Source of the DNA: an uncultured beta proteobacterium
GTDB taxonomy: Bacteria; Pseudomonadota; Gammaproteobacteria; Burkholderiales; Burkholderiaceae
Assembly: GCA_903909925.1 (NCBI GenBank)
Contig: CAIVXR010000277.1
Location: 1 to 34,214 of the forward strand
Length of the DNA: 34,214 bases
Direction: 5' to 3'
Below the pieces are notes generated by a model. That model saw nothing but the letters and a program-made list of their open reading frames with translations, was not told the DNA's origin and ran no database searches. Both the position numbers and the translations under genes were made by a program. This document shows, piece after piece, positions 1 through 7,840 of the stretch (position 1 is its first letter; every line of letters starts with the position of its first letter).

Positions 1-89
1 CAACCCATGCGCGCAGCTGCTAGGGCAGCCTCTGTCCCAGCATGGCCTCCGCCCACTACGATGACATCGAAACTTTTGGAATAGCGCAT
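1..89 (-). CDS. mnmG: MnmG (GidA) tRNA uridine-34 modification enzyme, 5' fragment
   Basis: Only the first 29 codons are inside the window; the gene continues past the left edge. The translation begins MRYSKSFDVIVVGGGHAGTE, which carries the N-terminal FAD-binding GxGxxG fingerprint and the GGGHAGTEAA motif diagnostic of MnmG. The family works with MnmE to install the (carboxymethyl)aminomethyl group on U34 of certain tRNAs, using FAD, NADH and methylene-tetrahydrofolate. Its partner mnmE is in this window at 17.4 kb. The ATG at 89 is chosen because the family motif starts about 9 residues later, as in known MnmG proteins. A parS site lies 40 bp upstream. Confidence 0.95.
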   Translation of the reverse strand, partial: MRYSKSFDVIVVGGGHAGTEAALAAARMG

Positions 90-128
90 GATTTGCCTCA
101 GATAGGGCGATGATCATAGCATTTTGTT

Positions 129-144
129 TGTTTCACGTGAAACA
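129..144. other. parS: parS centromere-like site (ParB binding)
   Basis: The sequence is TGTTTCACGTGAAACA, identical to the canonical 16-bp bacterial chromosomal parS palindrome. The symmetry extends to 127-146 (TTTGTTTCACGTGAAACAAA). It lies in the gap between the start of mnmG and the end of the TSUP permease gene. ParB-CTP clamps load at such sites to segregate origins. It is about 13 kb from the dnaA-dnaN gap, a usual origin-proximal distance. No second exact site was noticed in the window. Confidence 0.95.
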
Positions 145-195
145 AAAATCACCAAAATATAAGGGGGGTCAAGCCAAGTTTTCTAAGTAATTGAT

Positions 196-999
196 TTAAT
201 TCAAAAAATAGGCATTCCATGCAGATTTAAGAATCAAGGCGCTCACAATAACCAGGAAGGCCTTTCTTACAAAAGCACTGCCATGCTTAATTGCAAGCCG
301 ACTACCAAATTGGCTACCAGCAATATTAGCAAGCATCATTGCAATGCCAAGGGACCAATTAATTTGCCCCAAGCTGGCCAACATCAAAATTGCCGCTAGG
401 TTTGTTGCAACATTCACTAGCTTGGTGGCTGCTGATGCATGCAAAAAATCAAAGGAAAAGAATCGCACAAAGCCAAAAAGTAAAAAGCTGCCGGTGCCAG
501 GGCCAAAGAAGCCATCATAAAAACCGATTGTTAGGCCAAGCAAGGCAGCCTTAAATTGCTGAAAACGACTTTCGCCTTTAGGTGCATGCTCTTCACCAAG
601 CGATGGCTGAAACCAGGTGTAAAGCAAGAGAAAGAGAAGAACGAAAGGGAGTGCTTTGCGTAAGGGCTCTGCAGGAAAATTACTAACAGCATTGGCACCC
701 AAAAGAGATCCAATAAAGCCAGCAACGATTGCAGGCAACACAACTGCCCAAGGCAAAGAAACATGACGTAAGTATTTTCGCGCAGCGTTTAAGGTTCCGC
801 CAACAGCGGAAACTTTATTGGTAGAAAGTAATGTTGCGGGATGCTCGTTAGGGTAAGCAGCAAATAGAGCCGGCACTTGTATCAGTCCGCCGCCGCCAGC
901 CACCGCATCGACTAAGCCAGCAAAAAATGCCATCGCTAGTAGCAGGGGCCAAATGAAAATTGAAAATTCGATAAGAGGCTCAATCAAAAAAATAATCAT
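196..999 (-). CDS. TSUP (TauE/SafE, YfcA-like) family membrane permease
   Basis: This 267-residue hydrophobic protein has about eight membrane segments. Near residue 30 it has the TSUP/YfcA N-terminal signature (AGLVDAVAGGGGLIQVPAL), followed by STNKVSAVGGT. A second half-repeat, GFYDGFFGPGTGSF, lies near residue 160. TSUP proteins (formerly DUF81) sit in the inner membrane and are associated with export or uptake of sulfite, sulfoacetate and other organosulfur or organic anions. The substrate cannot be read from sequence. The gene is divergent from the acyl-CoA dehydrogenase operon, with 89 bp between the starts, so any promoters overlap there. No strong ribosome-binding site is visible before the ATG. 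Confidence 0.9.
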   Translation of the reverse strand: MIIFLIEPLIEFSIFIWPLLLAMAFFAGLVDAVAGGGGLIQVPALFAAYPNEHPATLLSTNKVSAVGGTLNAARKYLRHVSLPWAVVLPAIVAGFIGSLLGANAVSNFPAEPLRKALPFVLLFLLLYTWFQPSLGEEHAPKGESRFQQFKAALLGLTIGFYDGFFGPGTGSFLLFGFVRFFSFDFLHASAATKLVNVATNLAAILMLASLGQINWSLGIAMMLANIAGSQFGSRLAIKHGSAFVRKAFLVIVSALILKSAWNAYFLN

Positions 1000-1088
1000 A
1001 AGGTCTTAAGTATTGGCCTTATTCAAAATGTATTTTAGTCCTAGGAAGTTTTAAGTGAGATTTCAGTTTTCCCTGCTATTACAATCTC

Positions 1089-2261
1089 ATGATGGACTTT
1101 TCTTTAACGCCCAAACTAGAAGAGCTGCGAGATCGGACACGATCATTTATTCGCGATCAAATCATCCCGTTCGAAAAAGACCCTCGGCAAAATGAGCATG
1201 GTCCCGCGGAAGACCTTCGCAAAGAATTAATTGCGTTGGCACGAAAAGCCGGTTTACTAACCCCGCATGCCTCTATTGAAATGGGCGGCTTAGGCCTAAG
1301 CCACATAGAAAAAGCTATCGTTTTTGAAGAGGCTGGCTACTCCTCATTAGGGCCGACCGCGATGAATATCCACGCCCCTGATGAAGGCAATATTCATTTG
1401 CTGGAAGAAATTGCAAGTCCAGAACAAAAAGAGCGCTGGCTTCGCCCCTTGGTTGCTGGAAAAATTCGTTCGTGCTTTGCCATGACAGAGCCTGCTCCAG
1501 GGGCCGGTTCCGACCCATCAATGCTGATGACAACTGCCACCAAAGACGGGGCGGACTATCTCATCAATGGCGGTAAGTGGTTTATTACTGGGGCTGATGG
1601 CGCTGATTTTGCCATCATCATGGCGCGAGGCGAAGATGGATCTGCAACTATGTTCCTCTCGGACATGAATGCTCCAGGGATAAAGTTAGTTCGCAATATG
1701 GATGCAATGGATAGCTGCTTTACTGGCGGACATGGGGTTCTGGAATTTACTAATCTGCGTGTACCCGCCAATCAGATACTAGGCCAATTGGGGAAAGGTT
1801 TTAAGAACGCCCAAGTTCGCCTAGCGCCAGCTAGACTAACCCACTGCATGCGCTGGCTTGGGCAAGCGCAACGAGCTCAAGACATCGCACTTTCTTATGC
1901 AAACAAAAGGATGGCTTTTGGAAAAACTTTGGGTGAGCATGAGGGTGTTGGTTTCATGTTGGCAGACAACAACATGGATCTACAAATCTCTCGGTTAAAT
2001 ATTTGGCATACGGCATGGCTTTTAGATCAAGGTCAGCATTGCAATTTTGAGTCGAGTCGTGCGAAGGTAATTTGCTCCGAAGCCGAATGGCGAGTCATTG
2101 ATCGCTGCGTACAAATTTTGGGCGGTCAAGGTATTACTGGTGAAACCGTACTCATGAAAATTTTTAAAGATATGCGCGGCTTCCGAATTTATGATGGACC
2201 AAGCGAAGTGCACCGTTGGAGTATGGCCCGCAAAATAATTGCAAACAACGAGCTCAAGTGA
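1089..2261 (+). CDS. Acyl-CoA dehydrogenase family protein (ACAD10/11- or LvaC-like)
   Basis: A 390-residue flavoprotein with the full acyl-CoA dehydrogenase fold: N-terminal helices, the FAD-contact segment CFAMTEPAPGAGSDPS near residue 130, and the C-terminal ILGGQGITGE region. At the usual catalytic-base position (about residue 369) it has IYDGPSEVHRW: aspartate, not the glutamate of medium-chain dehydrogenases (YEGTSQ). The DGPxEVH signature is, from memory, that of ACAD10/ACAD11-type enzymes. It heads an operon with a short-chain dehydrogenase (the stop and next start overlap as TGATG) and an APH-type kinase. That set suggests action on a phosphorylated 4-hydroxyacyl-CoA rather than plain beta-oxidation; this is inference. 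Start codons at 1089 and 1092 are equivalent choices. Confidence 0.9.
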   Translation: MMDFSLTPKLEELRDRTRSFIRDQIIPFEKDPRQNEHGPAEDLRKELIALARKAGLLTPHASIEMGGLGLSHIEKAIVFEEAGYSSLGPTAMNIHAPDEGNIHLLEEIASPEQKERWLRPLVAGKIRSCFAMTEPAPGAGSDPSMLMTTATKDGADYLINGGKWFITGADGADFAIIMARGEDGSATMFLSDMNAPGIKLVRNMDAMDSCFTGGHGVLEFTNLRVPANQILGQLGKGFKNAQVRLAPARLTHCMRWLGQAQRAQDIALSYANKRMAFGKTLGEHEGVGFMLADNNMDLQISRLNIWHTAWLLDQGQHCNFESSRAKVICSEAEWRVIDRCVQILGGQGITGETVLMKIFKDMRGFRIYDGPSEVHRWSMARKIIANNELK

Positions 2262-3031
2262 TGGACATCAGTCAGCTGTTTCGCTTAGATAACAAAACAG
2301 CCTTTATTACTGGCGCCTCTAGCGGTATTGGCAAACACTGCGCCATACTGCTAGCTCAAGCAGGCGCAAAAGTAGCGCTTGCATCACGCCGCATAGAGCA
2401 ATTGCAATCTGTTGTAGATCAAATCACTCAATTGGGTGGTCAAGCAAGAGCGTTTGAATTAGATGTCACGAACAAAAAAAGCGTGACGAAGTGTTTTGAT
2501 GAAATGACGGCTTGGTCTCTACCAACCATTGTTATTAACAATGCGGGCATGAGCATTAATCGCAAGCTACTTGATCAAACGGAGGAAGACTGGGATCGGG
2601 TAATCGATACCAACCTCAAGGGCTGTTGGCTGGTTGCCACTGAAGCTGCGCGGCGCCTAGCGGCCGCTAATACACCAGGAAATATTGTGAATATTGCCTC
2701 TATCCTGGGGGAAAGAGTTATCGGTGGGGTGGCCCCATATGTCATCTCAAAAGCGGGCGTAGTTCAACTTACAAAAGTAATGGCTCTTGAATTGGCGCGC
2801 CATCAAATTCGGGTCAACGCACTTTTGCCTGGTTACGTCATTACCGACCTTAATCGTGATTTTTTGTTAAGCGAGGCCGGACAAAAAATTCTCGCGCGCA
2901 TCCCATCGCGACGCTTCAATAATTTAGAAGACTTAAATGGGCCATTGTTGCTCTTAGCTTCTGACGCCAGCACCGCAATGGCCGGCGCAACTATTGCCGT
3001 AGATAGCGGCCATCTTATTAACGGCTTATAA
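2261..3031 (+). CDS. Short-chain dehydrogenase/reductase (SDR), classical type
   Basis: A 256-residue NAD(P)-dependent oxidoreductase. The Rossmann nucleotide-binding motif TGASSGIG is at residues 17-24, NNAG at 93-96, and the catalytic Asn117, Ser147, Tyr160 and Lys164 (YVISK) are all present. The ATG at 2261 is preferred because it overlaps the stop codon of the upstream dehydrogenase by one base and gives a normal SDR N-terminus; an in-frame ATG at 2216 would add 15 residues read inside the previous gene. In the comparable lva pathway of Pseudomonas putida an SDR reduces or oxidises the oxygen at C4 of the acyl chain. A similar role here is inferred, and the substrate is unknown. Confidence 0.9.
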   Translation: MDISQLFRLDNKTAFITGASSGIGKHCAILLAQAGAKVALASRRIEQLQSVVDQITQLGGQARAFELDVTNKKSVTKCFDEMTAWSLPTIVINNAGMSINRKLLDQTEEDWDRVIDTNLKGCWLVATEAARRLAAANTPGNIVNIASILGERVIGGVAPYVISKAGVVQLTKVMALELARHQIRVNALLPGYVITDLNRDFLLSEAGQKILARIPSRRFNNLEDLNGPLLLLASDASTAMAGATIAVDSGHLINGL

Positions 3032-3045
3032 AGTACGAATCGACT

Positions 3046-4053
3046 ATGCAAACCCTCTCTTTTGAAGAGCCGCTTGCTAAGTACTTAAATCAGTTGGGCT
3101 TGAGTAAAGGCCCCATCGAACTGAGCCAATTAACTGGCGGCCAATCCAACCCGACATTCAAAATTAGTACTAGCAACTCCCATTACGTTCTCAGAAAAAA
3201 ACCAAGCGGGGTTTTGCTGCCGTCAGCGCATGCGGTTGATCGAGAGCATCGCGTCATGAAAACACTAGCGGGGACGGGCGTACCAGTACCTAAAATGCTG
3301 GCCTATTGTGAAGATGAAAGCATCATTGGAACCGCCTTTTTCATCATGGAATATCTTGATGGCCGAGTCTTTGTAGACCAATCTTTACCAGGTCTGCAGC
3401 CCAATGAGCGTCGCGAAATTTACGCTCAAATGAATCAGACCATTGCTGCGATACATCGCCTAGATTATGTATCGCTTGGATTAGAAACCTTTGGTAAACC
3501 CGGCAATTATTTTGCGAGGCAAATTGCGCGCTGGTCTCGGCAAGTACGCGAAGCGAACATCGCCATTCCCAACACCCTTAACAAATTGATGGACTGGTTA
3601 CCTGAGCACATCCCCGCGCAAGACGAAACCACGCTAATCCATGGCGACTTTCGGATGGACAATCTCATCTTTCATAAAACTGATTTGCGCATCATTGGTG
3701 TTTTGGATTGGGAGCTTTCTACGCTTGGCAACCCACTGGCTGACTTTGCTTACCAATGTATGGCTTGGAGAATTGCTCCTACCCTTTGGCGTGGAATACA
3801 AGGGCTAGACTTAGCAGCCTTAGGAATTCCTAGTGAATCTGAATATATCGCTATGTATGAAAAACAAGCGGGAAAATCGATTTCAGAACATTGGCCCTTT
3901 TTGATGGCTTACAACTTATTCCGAATTTCAGCAATTTTGCACGGTATTACTAAACGCGCACTGGATGGTAACGCCAATGCGAGTGATGCGATTGAAAATG
4001 GGGCAAAAGCGGGGGCGCTTGCTGATCTCGGTTGGGCTTGTGCCCAAAAGTAA
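3046..4053 (+). CDS. APH/ChoK-fold phosphotransferase, ACAD10/11 kinase-domain type (LvaA-like)
   Basis: A 335-residue kinase of the aminoglycoside-phosphotransferase fold. Visible motifs are the ATP-binding Lys near residue 51 (YVLRKKP), the Brenner loop LIHGDFRMDNLIFH with catalytic Asp201, and the metal-binding VLDWELSTLGNPLADFAY from residue 219. This VLDWELST.G.PL.D.AY string closely matches my memory of the kinase domain of human ACAD11, which phosphorylates the 4-hydroxyl of 4-hydroxyacyl-CoAs; LvaA of the levulinate pathway does the same. It is the last gene of the trio, 14 bp after the SDR stop. Its own stop lies 2 bp from that of the convergent livM. An antibiotic-resistance role is unlikely given this subfamily signature. 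Confidence 0.85.
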   Translation: MQTLSFEEPLAKYLNQLGLSKGPIELSQLTGGQSNPTFKISTSNSHYVLRKKPSGVLLPSAHAVDREHRVMKTLAGTGVPVPKMLAYCEDESIIGTAFFIMEYLDGRVFVDQSLPGLQPNERREIYAQMNQTIAAIHRLDYVSLGLETFGKPGNYFARQIARWSRQVREANIAIPNTLNKLMDWLPEHIPAQDETTLIHGDFRMDNLIFHKTDLRIIGVLDWELSTLGNPLADFAYQCMAWRIAPTLWRGIQGLDLAALGIPSESEYIAMYEKQAGKSISEHWPFLMAYNLFRISAILHGITKRALDGNANASDAIENGAKAGALADLGWACAQK

Positions 4054-4055
4054 GT

Positions 4056-5015
4056 CTATTGTTTCTTGGTAAAGATCCCAACCAAGCCGCGGCGAAAAGC
4101 CATTACACAGAAAACAAATATCAAGCCAGTAACAATAGTGACCGATTCACCCAAAGAGTTAAACCACGCTACACCAGTAATTTGTGCCAAGAAGTTTCCA
4201 ATTTCGCCTACCCGATGCTCAAGTAAAACAATTACTAAAGCGCCCACAAATGGGCCGGCCAAGGTGCCAACGCCACCAACCAAGGTCATCAAAATGACTA
4301 GGCCAGACATTGTCCAATGCACGTCTGTCAGAGTCTCGAAACCCAAAACCAAGGCCTGAACAGCGCCCGCCAAACCAGCAAGCGCGGCAGATAAAACAAA
4401 CACTAAAAACTTAAAACGATTCACGTTATAACCCAAAGAGATAGCGCGGGGCTCGTTCTCTTTAATCGCTTTTAAGACTTGTCCAAACGGAGAGGAGATG
4501 ATTCTGGTAATGAACAAGAATCCAACAAGCGTTATTACTAAAACAAAATAGTAAAGATTTAGATCGTCTTGCAAGTCGATTAAACCAAACAGCTCACCTC
4601 TGGGAATGCCCTGAAAACCATCCTCGCCACCCGAAACGGGGGCTTGTAGGCAAATAAAGTAAAACATTTGCGCTAAGGCTAAAGTAATCATAGAAAAGTA
4701 AATGCCCTGTCTTCTAATCGCAAGGCCGCCAATCAGAGCGCCCAAGGCTGCGGCAAACAAAACACCAAGAATGATTGCACCGCCAGGGCCAATGCCCATA
4801 TCGCGCATCAAATATCCCGCACAGTAACCTGCACCACCAAAAAATGCCGCGTGGCCAAAAGATAAGAGCCCTGTATAGCCCAACAATAAATTAAATGCTG
4901 CCGCAAAAAGAGCAAAGCATAAAATTTTCATCAAGAAAATAGGATAGGCAAAAAACGGCGCCGCTATTGCGACCGCCAGAATTGCCAAATAAATCCAAAG
5001 TTTGGGTGATTTCAT
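4056..5015 (-). CDS. livM: Branched-chain amino acid-type ABC transporter permease LivM
   Basis: A 319-residue inner-membrane permease with many hydrophobic segments. The LivM family signature is clear: YTGLLSFGHAAFFGGAGY near residue 48, AIRRQGIYFSMITLALAQ near residue 98, and the cytoplasmic loop SPFGQVLKAIKENEPRAISL near residue 175. The segment GLVILMTLVGGVGTLAGPFVGA also fits. It is the last gene of livG-livF-livK-livH-livM. Its ATG overlaps the livH stop by four bases (ATGA), implying translational coupling. It ends 2 bp from the end of the convergent kinase gene, so there is no room for a bidirectional terminator outside the coding sequences. Confidence 0.93.
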   Translation of the reverse strand: MKSPKLWIYLAILAVAIAAPFFAYPIFLMKILCFALFAAAFNLLLGYTGLLSFGHAAFFGGAGYCAGYLMRDMGIGPGGAIILGVLFAAALGALIGGLAIRRQGIYFSMITLALAQMFYFICLQAPVSGGEDGFQGIPRGELFGLIDLQDDLNLYYFVLVITLVGFLFITRIISSPFGQVLKAIKENEPRAISLGYNVNRFKFLVFVLSAALAGLAGAVQALVLGFETLTDVHWTMSGLVILMTLVGGVGTLAGPFVGALVIVLLEHRVGEIGNFLAQITGVAWFNSLGESVTIVTGLIFVFCVMAFRRGLVGIFTKKQ

Positions 5016-5896
5016 TTTTCCCGCCCAAACAAGCCTGCTGGCCTAAACAATAAAACGATAACCATAATTACAAACACTACCGTGCTTGAAGCCTCTGGAT
5101 AAAACACTTTGGTCAAACCCTCAACCAAACCCAGGCCCAAACCAGTAACAATTGATCCCATGATGGAGCCCATGCCGCCAATCACGACCACAGCAAAAAC
5201 AATGATGATGAGGTTTGAACCCATCAATGGAGAAACTTGAATAATGGGCGCGGCGAGCACACCCGAGAAAGCAGCAAGCGCCACCCCAAAACCATAAGTT
5301 AATGTTGTCATGAGTGGGAAATTCACACCAAACGCCTGCACTAATTTTGGATTTTCTGTACCAGCCCGCAAATAAGCACCGATGCTCGTTTTTTCTATCA
5401 CATACCAAGTTGCAAAACACACTGTCAATGAAGAAACTATCACCCAAGCGCGGTAGTTTGGCAAAATCATAAAACCTAAATCCGTTGCGCCGCTTAAGGC
5501 TTGTGGCGCGCTATAAGACAATCCAGAGGCGCCATAAATAGAGCGTAATACGCCCTCAATAAATAGCGTTAAGCCAAAGGTCAACAAGAGCCCATACAAA
5601 TGATCAAGTTGATATAAATGCCTTAATAGCAAACGCTCAATCACAATGCCAATCAAGCCAACGATGATCGGCGCTAACAGCAACATTACCCAATAATTAA
5701 TTCCAAAATATTGTCCTGCCATCCAAGTCACAATGGCGCCCAACATAAACATGGCGCCATGTGAAAAGTTAATAACATTTAAAAGGCCAAAGATTACCGC
5801 CAATCCCAAACTGAGGATTGCATAGAAACTGCCGTTAACCAGCCCCAAAAGGAGCTGGCTTAACAGAGCGGAACTAGAAAGGCCAAAAATTTCCAA
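5012..5896 (-). CDS. livH: Branched-chain amino acid-type ABC transporter permease LivH
   Basis: A 294-residue polytopic permease. Family motifs include LVNGSFYAILSLGLAVIFGL near residue 18, VINFSHGAMFMLGA near residue 41, the EAA-like cytoplasmic loop TSIGAYLRAGTENPKLVQAFG around residue 170, and VVVIGGMGSIMGSIVTGLGL near residue 238. It would pair with LivM to form the membrane channel of the importer. It starts 8 bp after the livK stop and overlaps livM by four bases, so it is clearly part of one transcript. Confidence 0.93.
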   Translation of the reverse strand: MEIFGLSSSALLSQLLLGLVNGSFYAILSLGLAVIFGLLNVINFSHGAMFMLGAIVTWMAGQYFGINYWVMLLLAPIIVGLIGIVIERLLLRHLYQLDHLYGLLLTFGLTLFIEGVLRSIYGASGLSYSAPQALSGATDLGFMILPNYRAWVIVSSLTVCFATWYVIEKTSIGAYLRAGTENPKLVQAFGVNFPLMTTLTYGFGVALAAFSGVLAAPIIQVSPLMGSNLIIIVFAVVVIGGMGSIMGSIVTGLGLGLVEGLTKVFYPEASSTVVFVIMVIVLLFRPAGLFGREK

Positions 5897-5904
5897 AGTG
5901 GGTC

Positions 5905-7107
5905 TTATTTATTCAACAAAGCGCACTTGGAATCAGCGGGAATCGAGAATGCTTTTTCCCCTGAAAGAGTAGATACCAGTTTGTAATACTTCCATGGGCT
6001 TTCAACCTCGCTTGGGGCCTTCACTTCATAAAGGTACATGTCGTGAACCATAGTTCCATCTTTGCGGATATAACCATTTTTTGTAAACATGTCATTGATT
6101 TTGACCTTGCGCATTTGCTGCATGACTTTATCTGAGTCATTAGTGCCGGCTGCTTTAACTGCATTTAAATAGGTCATGGTGGAGGAGTAATTACCAGCCT
6201 GCACCATCGTTGGCATGCGCTTCATTTTCTCAAAGTAGCGTTTTGCAAACTGGCGTGTCTGATCATTTTGATCCCAATACCATGCGGTTGTTGCCAAGAG
6301 GCCTTGTGCATTTTGAATCCCAATTGCATGCACGTCGGAAATAAAAACTAGCAAGCCAGCAAGCTTCATCGTTTTGGTAATACCAAATTCATTGGCAGCT
6401 TTCACGGAGTTAATGGTATCTCCGCCCGCATTGGCTAAACCAAGAACCTGAGCTTTTGACGCTTGTGCTTGTAGTAAGTAAGAAGAAAAGTCACTAGCGC
6501 TTAAGGGGTGCTTCACGGATCCTAAGACCTTGCCGCCGTTAGCAGTTACCACGCTGGCCGCATCCTTCTCAAGCGCATAACCAAAAGCGTAGTCAGCGGT
6601 CAAGAAATACCAAGTCTTAAGGCCCTTGTCCATCATTCCTTTTGCGGACCCGTTGGCTAGCGCAATCGTGTCATAGGTATAGTGAATGGTGTAGGGTGTG
6701 CACTGCTCATTGGTTAAGGCTGAAGTGCCGGCGCCGTTATTAATATAAATACGCTTTTTCTCAGCCGCCACTTTTGCTGTTGCAAGAGCAGTTCCTGAGT
6801 TGGTTCCACCAAAAACAACACTCACACCATCTTGGTCAATCCACTCTCGGGTTTTAGATGCAGCAATGTCTGCTTTGTTTTGGTGGTCAGCAGAAACGAT
6901 TTCAATTTTCTTGCCCAAAACGTTGCCACCAAAATCCGCTACCGCCATTTTGATAGCTTCCAGACCTCCTTGCCCATCAATATCCGCATACAAACCAGAC
7001 ATATCAGTAATAAAGCCAATTTTTACAGCAGATGGATCCGCCGCATTTGCGCCACTAGAGACCGCAGCTAAAGCTGCCACTGCTATAGAAATTAAAGTCC
7101 GCTTCAT
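5905..7107 (-). CDS. livK: Periplasmic substrate-binding protein of a Liv-type ABC transporter
   Basis: A 400-residue type I periplasmic binding protein. The ATG at 7107 gives a clean signal peptide (MKRTLISIAVAALAAVSSGANA, cleaved after the AxA near residue 22) and has an AAAGGAAA ribosome-binding site. An in-frame ATG 36 bases upstream would spoil the signal sequence. Mature features are IGFITDMSGLYADIDGQGG, an FGGTNSGTALA ligand-binding loop and FLTADYAFGYALEKDA. The C-terminal WKYYKLVSTLSGEKAF region resembles binding proteins of Liv-like systems whose ligands are often aromatic or other carboxylates, not only Leu/Ile/Val. The gene lies between the ATPase and permease genes, with 28 bp to livF. 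Ligand unknown. Confidence 0.88.
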   Translation of the reverse strand: MKRTLISIAVAALAAVSSGANAADPSAVKIGFITDMSGLYADIDGQGGLEAIKMAVADFGGNVLGKKIEIVSADHQNKADIAASKTREWIDQDGVSVVFGGTNSGTALATAKVAAEKKRIYINNGAGTSALTNEQCTPYTIHYTYDTIALANGSAKGMMDKGLKTWYFLTADYAFGYALEKDAASVVTANGGKVLGSVKHPLSASDFSSYLLQAQASKAQVLGLANAGGDTINSVKAANEFGITKTMKLAGLLVFISDVHAIGIQNAQGLLATTAWYWDQNDQTRQFAKRYFEKMKRMPTMVQAGNYSSTMTYLNAVKAAGTNDSDKVMQQMRKVKINDMFTKNGYIRKDGTMVHDMYLYEVKAPSEVESPWKYYKLVSTLSGEKAFSIPADSKCALLNK

Positions 7108-7135
7108 TGTTTTTCCTTTAAAAATAATTACTCGA

Positions 7136-7840
7136 CTAAACACCCAAATACCCGTTTAAGACTTCGGCCTTGGCCTTTAAGTCTGCACGCTCCACTACCT
7201 CTACTATCAACCCACTTTCAACTACATAATGTCTGTCTGCAAGCTCCGCCGCAAACCTAAAGTTTTGCTCTACCAACACAATCGTAAAGCCCTTGTTTCG
7301 TAATTTGGAAACCACTTCGCCGAGTTTTTCAACGATCACAGGCGCAAGGCCTTCAGTAATTTCATCTAACAATAAAAGCTTGGCACCGGTTCTTAAAATT
7401 CGAGCCATTGCCAGCATTTGCTGCTCGCCGCCAGAAAGTCTGGTGCCCGGACTATTTCTTCTTTCATAAAGATTAGGAAACATCTCGTAAATTTCTTCTA
7501 AACCCATGCCGCCGGAAGAAACCTTTGGGGGAAGTAGCAGGTTTTCTTGCGCATCCAGACTCCCGAAAATACCTCTTTCTTCTGGGCAATACCCAATCCC
7601 TAGGCGAGCAATTTGATAAGTTGGAAGATGAATCGTCTCGTTACCAAAGACGCTAATAGACCCCGTTCGCTTGCTGGTCAAGCCCAAAATGGTTTTTAGC
7701 ATAGTGCTTCGACCAGCGCCGTTTCTGCCCAAAAGAGTTACAACCTCTCCATCGCGCACAGCAAAATTTAAGCCATGCAAAATATGGGACTCTCCATACC
7801 AAGACTCTAAATTTTTAACCTCTAGCGCCATGCCGCTCAT
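7136..7840 (-). CDS. livF: Liv-type ABC transporter ATPase LivF, with Arg in the Walker A motif
   Basis: A 234-residue ABC ATPase with the LivF hallmarks: WYGESHILHGLNF, signature LSGGEQQMLAMARIL, Q-loop and the H-loop-equivalent region VLVEQNFRFA. Walker A reads GRNGAGRST (residues 38-46): the near-invariant lysine at position 44 is arginine. I confirmed this directly from the codons (GGT CGA AGC ACT). The Walker B region reads LLLLDEITEGLAP, with Ile where Pro is usual. Both variants recur, as I remember, in a Burkholderiales LivF subgroup, so they need not mean inactivity. The ATG at 7840 overlaps the livG stop by four bases; a second in-frame ATG at 7831 is also possible. Confidence 0.93.
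   Translation of the reverse strand: MSGMALEVKNLESWYGESHILHGLNFAVRDGEVVTLLGRNGAGRSTMLKTILGLTSKRTGSISVFGNETIHLPTYQIARLGIGYCPEERGIFGSLDAQENLLLPPKVSSGGMGLEEIYEMFPNLYERRNSPGTRLSGGEQQMLAMARILRTGAKLLLLDEITEGLAPVIVEKLGEVVSKLRNKGFTIVLVEQNFRFAAELADRHYVVESGLIVEVVERADLKAKAEVLNGYLGV

Noticed and set aside
4032..4226. 64-codon plus-strand frame across the kinase-livM junction
   Set aside because: It overlaps the end of the kinase gene and is antisense to livM; no motif and no ribosome-binding site.
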